64,000 nucleotides of DNA from UBA1447 sp002329225 (GTDB lineage Bacteria > Bacillota > Clostridia > Oscillospirales > Acutalibacteraceae): contig JBMNVN010000001.1 of assembly GCA_050946835.1 (NCBI GenBank), positions 124,001-188,000 on the forward strand. Direction: 5' to 3'. The position numbers were made by a program, and so were the translations under genes. This document shows, piece after piece, positions 60,368 through 64,000 of this stretch (positions are counted from its first letter, which is position 1; each line of letters opens with the position of its first letter). The notes under the pieces are model-generated. The model ran no database searches. It was not told where the DNA came from and saw nothing but the letters and a program-made list of their open reading frames with translations.

Positions 60368-61804
60368 TTAATACGCTTTGCCCCAGTAGAGCATATGCTC
60401 GGCCGGTTTACCGCAGCAGACACAAACGTCTGAAATCTTCTCCTGCTCAAAGGGTATACAGCGGGAGGTGACGCCCGCCTCCTCCTTGAGCCTTAGTTCG
60501 CAATCATCGCTGCCGCACCACATAGCCTTTATGAAACCGGGGCGTGTTGCGGCTTTTTCTTTCATTTCTTCAAAATCGGCAACGGAATAGGTCATCTCTT
60601 CCCGGCGCTCCAGAGCTTTTCGGTAAAGACCGTCATGTACGGCGGCTAAAAGCTCGGGAATCTTTGTTTCAAGTTCATCAAAGGGAACAAAAGTTTTTTC
60701 TCTGTTATCCCTGCGTACAAGCACGCAGCGGCCTTCGGCGATATCCTTGGGACCGACTTCCAGCCGCAGGGGTACGCCTTTCATCTCGTACTCGGCAAAC
60801 TTCCAACCGGCGGAAAAGTCGGAATCATCCAATTTAACCCGGCAGAACTTGCTCAAAGAGTCGGTGAGTTCCCTCGCCTTTTCCATAACGCCTTCCTTAT
60901 GGGCGGCAATAGGCAGCACAACAACCTGTACGGGAGCCACAACCGGAGGTATAACCAGGCCGTTGTTATCCCCGTGGGTCATAATAATTGCGCCGATAAT
61001 CCTGCTAGACATTCCCCAGGAGGTTTGGTGGGGATAGGCTAAAACATTATCTCTGCCGGTAAACTGAATTTCAAAAGCCTTGCTGAACCCGTCGCCGAAA
61101 TAATGGGAGGTTCCGCTTTGTAGGGCCTTGCCGTCATGCATCATTGCCTCAATTGTGTAGGTGGATTCCGCTCCGGCAAATTTTTCCCTATCCGTCTTTT
61201 TACCTTTGACCACCGGTATTGCAAGACAGGTTTCCACAAATTCGGCATAAACGTTAAGCATACGCTCCGTTTCTTCCTTTGCCTCTTGTGCCGTTTCGTG
61301 CATTGTGTGCCCTTCCTGCCAGAAAAACTCCATGGTGCGTAAGAACGGCCTTGTGCTCTTTTCCCAACGGACGACGGAACACCATTGATTATAAAGCTTG
61401 GGTAAATCCCTGTAAGAATGTATTACTTCGCTGTAGTGGTCGCAAAACAAGGTTTCGGAGGTTGGACGCACACACAGACGTTCCTGCAGTTCCTCACTCC
61501 CGCCGTGGGTAACCCAAGCCACTTCCGGAGCAAAGCCTTCAACATGGTCCTTTTCTTTTTGAAGCAGACTTTCAGGAATAAACAGCGGCATCATAACATT
61601 TTCGTGCCCGGTGGCTTTAAAGCGGGAATCAAGTTGAGCCTGAATGTTCTCCCACAAAGCCGTACCGTAGGGACGTATTACCATACAGCCCCGCACAGAC
61701 GAATATGATGCCAGCTCAGCCTTTATTACTACATCCGTATACCATTTGGCGAAATCCTCTTCCATTGAAGTGATTTCATCCACCATTTTTTCTTGTTTTG
61801 CCAA
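60368..61804 (-). CDS. proS: prolyl-tRNA synthetase, archaeal/eukaryote-like (ProS type 3)
   Basis: 478 residues, shorter than the 570-residue bacterial form and without its editing insertion. Motifs: VRGCMVIRPYGTALWENIQ, RPTSETLFC, RWEKSTRPFLRTMEFFWQEGHTMH, GTSHYFGDGFS, and the C-terminal zinc-like region C..R...FE.....VCVCCGKPA. Ends in Tyr (GKAY), typical of the type. TTG start at 61804 with AGAGGATG upstream; ATG at 61786 is an alternative. Follows acpP by 44 bases. No T-box. Confidence 0.95.
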   Translation of the reverse strand: MAKQEKMVDEITSMEEDFAKWYTDVVIKAELASYSSVRGCMVIRPYGTALWENIQAQLDSRFKATGHENVMMPLFIPESLLQKEKDHVEGFAPEVAWVTHGGSEELQERLCVRPTSETLFCDHYSEVIHSYRDLPKLYNQWCSVVRWEKSTRPFLRTMEFFWQEGHTMHETAQEAKEETERMLNVYAEFVETCLAIPVVKGKKTDREKFAGAESTYTIEAMMHDGKALQSGTSHYFGDGFSKAFEIQFTGRDNVLAYPHQTSWGMSSRIIGAIIMTHGDNNGLVIPPVVAPVQVVVLPIAAHKEGVMEKARELTDSLSKFCRVKLDDSDFSAGWKFAEYEMKGVPLRLEVGPKDIAEGRCVLVRRDNREKTFVPFDELETKIPELLAAVHDGLYRKALERREEMTYSVADFEEMKEKAATRPGFIKAMWCGSDDCELRLKEEAGVTSRCIPFEQEKISDVCVCCGKPAEHMLYWGKAY

Positions 61805-61848
61805 AAATAAAACATCCTCTCAAGTTCAAATCATTATTGATTGAACGA

Positions 61849-62073
61849 TTAATTCTCTTCCAAAAAGCGTACCATATCCGCAACGGTACCGATTTTTTCC
61901 AGTTCCTCGTCGGGAACCGCTATTTCGAACTCGTCTTCAATGCTCATAACGAGATCAATAATGTCCAGACTGTCCGCATCAAAATCCTCAATGATGTTAG
62001 ACTTCAAAGTTACGAGCTCCGGTTCAATGCCGAATTGAGATGCGATAATATTTTGCAGTTTTTCAAATACCAT
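61849..62073 (-). CDS. acpP: acyl carrier protein
   Basis: 74 residues from ATG 62073, with AAGGAG eight bases upstream; the frame is open to 62148 but that part is leader. DADSLDIIDLVM gives Ser35 for the phosphopantetheine arm. Carries acyl chains in fatty acid synthesis. It is the first gene before proS from a consensus-like promoter; no other fab genes are nearby, so it could also serve another acyl-carrier role. Confidence 0.93.
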   Translation of the reverse strand: MVFEKLQNIIASQFGIEPELVTLKSNIIEDFDADSLDIIDLVMSIEDEFEIAVPDEELEKIGTVADMVRFLEEN

Positions 62074-62156
62074 GGGTAAATCTCCTTTTCTGACTGTTTT
62101 ATTGTTTTTAGGGGTATAACCCGCCGAAAAATTCAACGGTTTGTTCAACCTAAATG

Positions 62157-62185
62157 ATATTAGGCAAAACCTCAGGTTTTGTCAA
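62157..62185 (-). promoter_or_regulatory. promoter of acpP-proS
   Basis: TTGACA (62180-62185), 17-base spacer, TAATAT (62157-62162). Confidence 0.85.
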
Positions 62186-62412
62186 GTAAAAACAGCGGAT
62201 ATTTTACCGCTTTCAAGATAAGACCGGATTAACGGGAAAAGATAAATCTTTTGTACTGCGTTGCAGGCGGAACCGTTCCTTCCTTCATGCTTTATGCATT
62301 TTTTCTCATAATTCGCTTCAGTTTACACTTTGACGGCAAAAAATATACAGGTTTTTGATTCTCTTTTGGAACATTTTTGACTTTTCTGCTGTAAAGTAAA
62401 AAGCCTTGCCAA

Positions 62413-62440
62413 TGTGGAAAACTATGTGGAAACTGTGGAA
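62413..62440 (+). repeat. three TGTGGAA direct repeats
   Basis: TGTGGAA at 62413, 62425 and 62434, as TGTGGAAAA, TGTGGAAAC and TGTGGAATA. They resemble, but each differs from, the DnaA box TGTGGATAA. Confidence 0.5.
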
Positions 62441-62551
62441 TACTCGGCCTTTTTTCCTCAAAAAAAGCAAAAAAGTAAAGATTTTCTTTTTACCGAGGCT
62501 TTTTAATTGCTTTTTAGAATAAACCCTCCCGTGAATATCCAAATGTATATA

Positions 62552-62605
62552 CAACCCAAAAGGTTGCAGGAAGCCATGCAAAACTCCATTGTCTGCAACC
62601 GGAGT
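62552..62605 (+). other. overlapping inverted repeats, possible structured RNA
   Basis: GGTTGCAG (62562-62569) pairs with CTGCAACC (62593-62600); ACTCC (62583-62587) in its loop pairs with GGAGT (62601-62605) just outside, an H-type pseudoknot layout; and CAACC (62552-62556) can instead pair with GGTTG. Confidence 0.35.
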
Positions 62606-62681
62606 TTAATACACGCAAAGATTTTTTTAAATTCAGCTTATTTGCAAAAACCGAAATCTGCAAAGCTAATTTTCACTAAAA

Positions 62682-62717
62682 TACAAAACAACCCCTCCGG
62701 GTTATTTGCCGAAGGGG
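62682..62717 (-). terminator. terminator after the DUF4838 gene
   Basis: 9-bp stem with one G-U pair (62709-62717 with 62692-62700) followed by TTGTTTTG. Confidence 0.8.
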
Positions 62718-62742
62718 CGTTATGACATTTTTCAGTTATGCT

Positions 62743-64000
62743 TTAGCGCCAGCAGTTCGGCGGAAGACAGAAATTGGGATTAGCGGAAAAATAATTCAGT
62801 TCACTGCAACGAGTTATACCGTATTTCTGATAATCTCCGTATAATGCCTCGTTTTCGCCTCTCCATTCCTCGGGATGCCTTAAACGGGAAAATTCCGATT
62901 TCATATTGCAGGCTTTCCAGTAACGCCAGGAGAGTTCGGACATTCTTATATTACGCAGCTGAGTTTCATTTTCGGCAAGTTCGGCAGCCTTTGACCACAA
63001 TTCGTTGCAGTACTCCACTTGATTATCCGTCAGGTTGAAAACCGCCTTTGAGGTGATCGGGCAGTAAATGTACATATAGGAGCCGCAATTACCGCTGTGT
63101 TTAATTGTCATATCGATGTATTCCCGTACATACTGCCAACCTGCACCGTAATAGGCTTTTAGAAACTCGTTCATGGTCTTATCATAGTCCAAATACGGGT
63201 TCCAGAGCAATCTGCACAGCAAATATGCCTTGAGTTCGGCAAATTCCGCATTTGAATCAAAGGCCAAGTGATTACCCTGTTCATAAATGCCTTTAACATT
63301 ATTTTCGGCAAAATACTGCACATTCTTTTGCAACACGGCGAAGTTATTAAAAGGCCCGACAAGATGACTGTAATTGGTCGTGTAATCCCAGATATACAGG
63401 CGGTTGCAGATCTTCTTCCAATCTGTCAGATCTTTATTAAAAACCGCATTCGGTATACAGCCGGGATCATTCAGAGGGTGAGCAAAGCAGCATTCAATAG
63501 AGCATAGGCGGACAATAACATTCGGACGGGGAACAACGTGAGCGGGCGGTTTTCGGGTATACCGATAGGCAAAGGTGTCAATCGCTACATCGGGATACTC
63601 ATCCTTAATCGCATCCGCCACGGCATTGACAAAGCGAATCATTGTACCCGCTTGGGAACCTTCGTAAAGGTCCACCTTCCTGCAGTTTTTGCAAACGCAG
63701 TAGTTAAAATTGTCGTGCTGGGTAAGTGAAACTATTCGAGCCTCGGGGTTTGCCTCAAGCAGTTCTTTAACCTCTTCAATTACAATGCGAAGCACGTCGG
63801 GATTTGTAAGGCAGAGCTGATCCGGCGTTCTTCTCCCCGACAGCACACCCAAAGCATAATATTCGGGATGGTCATCGAAATACTTTGAAGGGGGCATAAT
63901 GCTTGTGGTAAAAGTATGACAAAATCCGCCGGCATAGCCCATATTTCCGCCCTGCTCTTCGGACAATTTTCTATAGACACTGCCGTTTTGACGGTTTGCC
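62743..64000 (-). CDS. DUF4838 domain protein, 5' end outside the window
   Basis: At least 419 codons; the frame stays open to the right edge (RQNGSVYRKLSEEQ), so the N-terminus is missing. DUF4838 features: HTFTTSIMPPSKYFDDHPEYYALG, CLTNPDVLRIVIEEVKELL, LTQHDNFNYCVCKNCRKVDLYEGSQAGTMIRFVNAVAD, and later WDYTTNYSHLVGPFNN and GIYEQGN. The domain is often part of large secreted or cytoplasmic glycoside-hydrolase-like proteins resembling alpha-glucuronidases, and the paired Cys (CVCKNC) is typical. The substrate cannot be told. A terminator follows. Confidence 0.85.
   Translation of the reverse strand, partial: ANRQNGSVYRKLSEEQGGNMGYAGGFCHTFTTSIMPPSKYFDDHPEYYALGVLSGRRTPDQLCLTNPDVLRIVIEEVKELLEANPEARIVSLTQHDNFNYCVCKNCRKVDLYEGSQAGTMIRFVNAVADAIKDEYPDVAIDTFAYRYTRKPPAHVVPRPNVIVRLCSIECCFAHPLNDPGCIPNAVFNKDLTDWKKICNRLYIWDYTTNYSHLVGPFNNFAVLQKNVQYFAENNVKGIYEQGNHLAFDSNAEFAELKAYLLCRLLWNPYLDYDKTMNEFLKAYYGAGWQYVREYIDMTIKHSGNCGSYMYIYCPITSKAVFNLTDNQVEYCNELWSKAAELAENETQLRNIRMSELSWRYWKACNMKSEFSRLRHPEEWRGENEALYGDYQKYGITRCSELNYFSANPNFCLPPNCWR

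Larger units (their letters stand above)
62186..62681. other. long AT-rich intergenic region without a convincing gene
   Basis: About 500 bases between the acpP promoter and the terminator of the DUF4838 gene. Short frames exist on both strands but have no ribosome site or protein-like composition. It holds three TGTGGAA repeats and a set of overlapping inverted repeats, listed separately. Confidence 0.7.

Noticed and set aside
60298..60450. N-terminal extension of NagA
   Set aside because: It would read through the proS terminator hairpin; GTG 60297 has GGGAGG at a good distance.
62413..62440. Replication origin or DnaA box cluster
   Set aside because: All three repeats differ from the DnaA consensus and no dnaA, dnaN or AT-rich unwinding region is next to them.
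62318..62581. 87-codon minus-strand frame in the long intergenic region
   Set aside because: No ribosome site, biased Lys/Phe composition, no conserved pattern.

Overview
The window reads as a chromosomal segment of a Gram-positive anaerobe of the class Clostridia, probably an uncultured gut- or sediment-type lineage. The signs are an HrcA/CIRCE heat-shock operon, an S-box (SAM-I) riboswitch on metK, an FMN riboswitch on an ECF riboflavin transporter, RqcH, RbgA, YhaM, ribosomal protein L27 with an N-terminal extension next to its protease Prp, two tandem signal peptidases, archaeal-type prolyl-tRNA synthetase, a paired radical-SAM system, and frequent TTG and GTG starts. Where a promoter is visible it is usually a near-consensus sigma-A site with a 17-bp spacer. 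No tRNA, rRNA, CRISPR array, transposase or prophage was seen.

Layout. 1-4000 (all minus): a cut-off class I aminoacyl-tRNA synthetase (probably ileS), then rqcH, Nif3-like, trmK and a DUF1858 gene. 4000-8000: a block of unrecognised membrane, secreted or zinc-ribbon proteins, with a tandem duplication and an internally duplicated gene. 8000-9850 (plus): a PHP phosphatase and ispE. 9850-38700 (almost all minus): rplU-prp-rpmA with its leader; a CotH / DUF4956 / VTC cluster; folD, lgt, two M16 peptidases, lysA, engB, lon, clpX, clpP, tig; a phosphoesterase, thrC, yraN, rnhB, rbgA, two lepB, rplS; the radical SAM pair; metK; and ribU. 38700-42900 (minus): a second accessory block with a DUF5050 lipoprotein, a lipoprotein gene broken (or frameshifted) at an A8 run, an RHS remnant with a deletion scar, and an orphan lipoprotein leader with an intact promoter. 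43000-48600 (plus): yhaM, DUF2804, prmA, an LCAT-like hydrolase, a TM2 protein and a DUF2752 protein. 48600-64000: dnaJ-dnaK-grpE-hrcA, hemW, a GPH-type transporter and lepA (minus), then rpsT and a strongly promoted small membrane protein (plus), then nagA, proS, acpP and a cut-off DUF4838 gene (minus).

How it fits together. Much of the window deals with protein quality control and ribosome function: trigger factor, ClpXP and Lon lie in one run, DnaK/DnaJ/GrpE/HrcA in another, and RqcH, RbgA, EngB, LepA, PrmA, TrmK and Prp act on ribosomes, tRNA or stalled chains. The two accessory blocks look like lineage-specific gene arrays. The second carries RHS debris and may be the decayed remains of a polymorphic-toxin/immunity locus. 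The most notable points are a ClpP whose catalytic Asp is Asn, a correctly phased A AAA AAA slip site in a split lipoprotein gene, the RHS scar, the CotH-DUF4956-VTC cluster, and low-complexity tails on trigger factor and Lgt.
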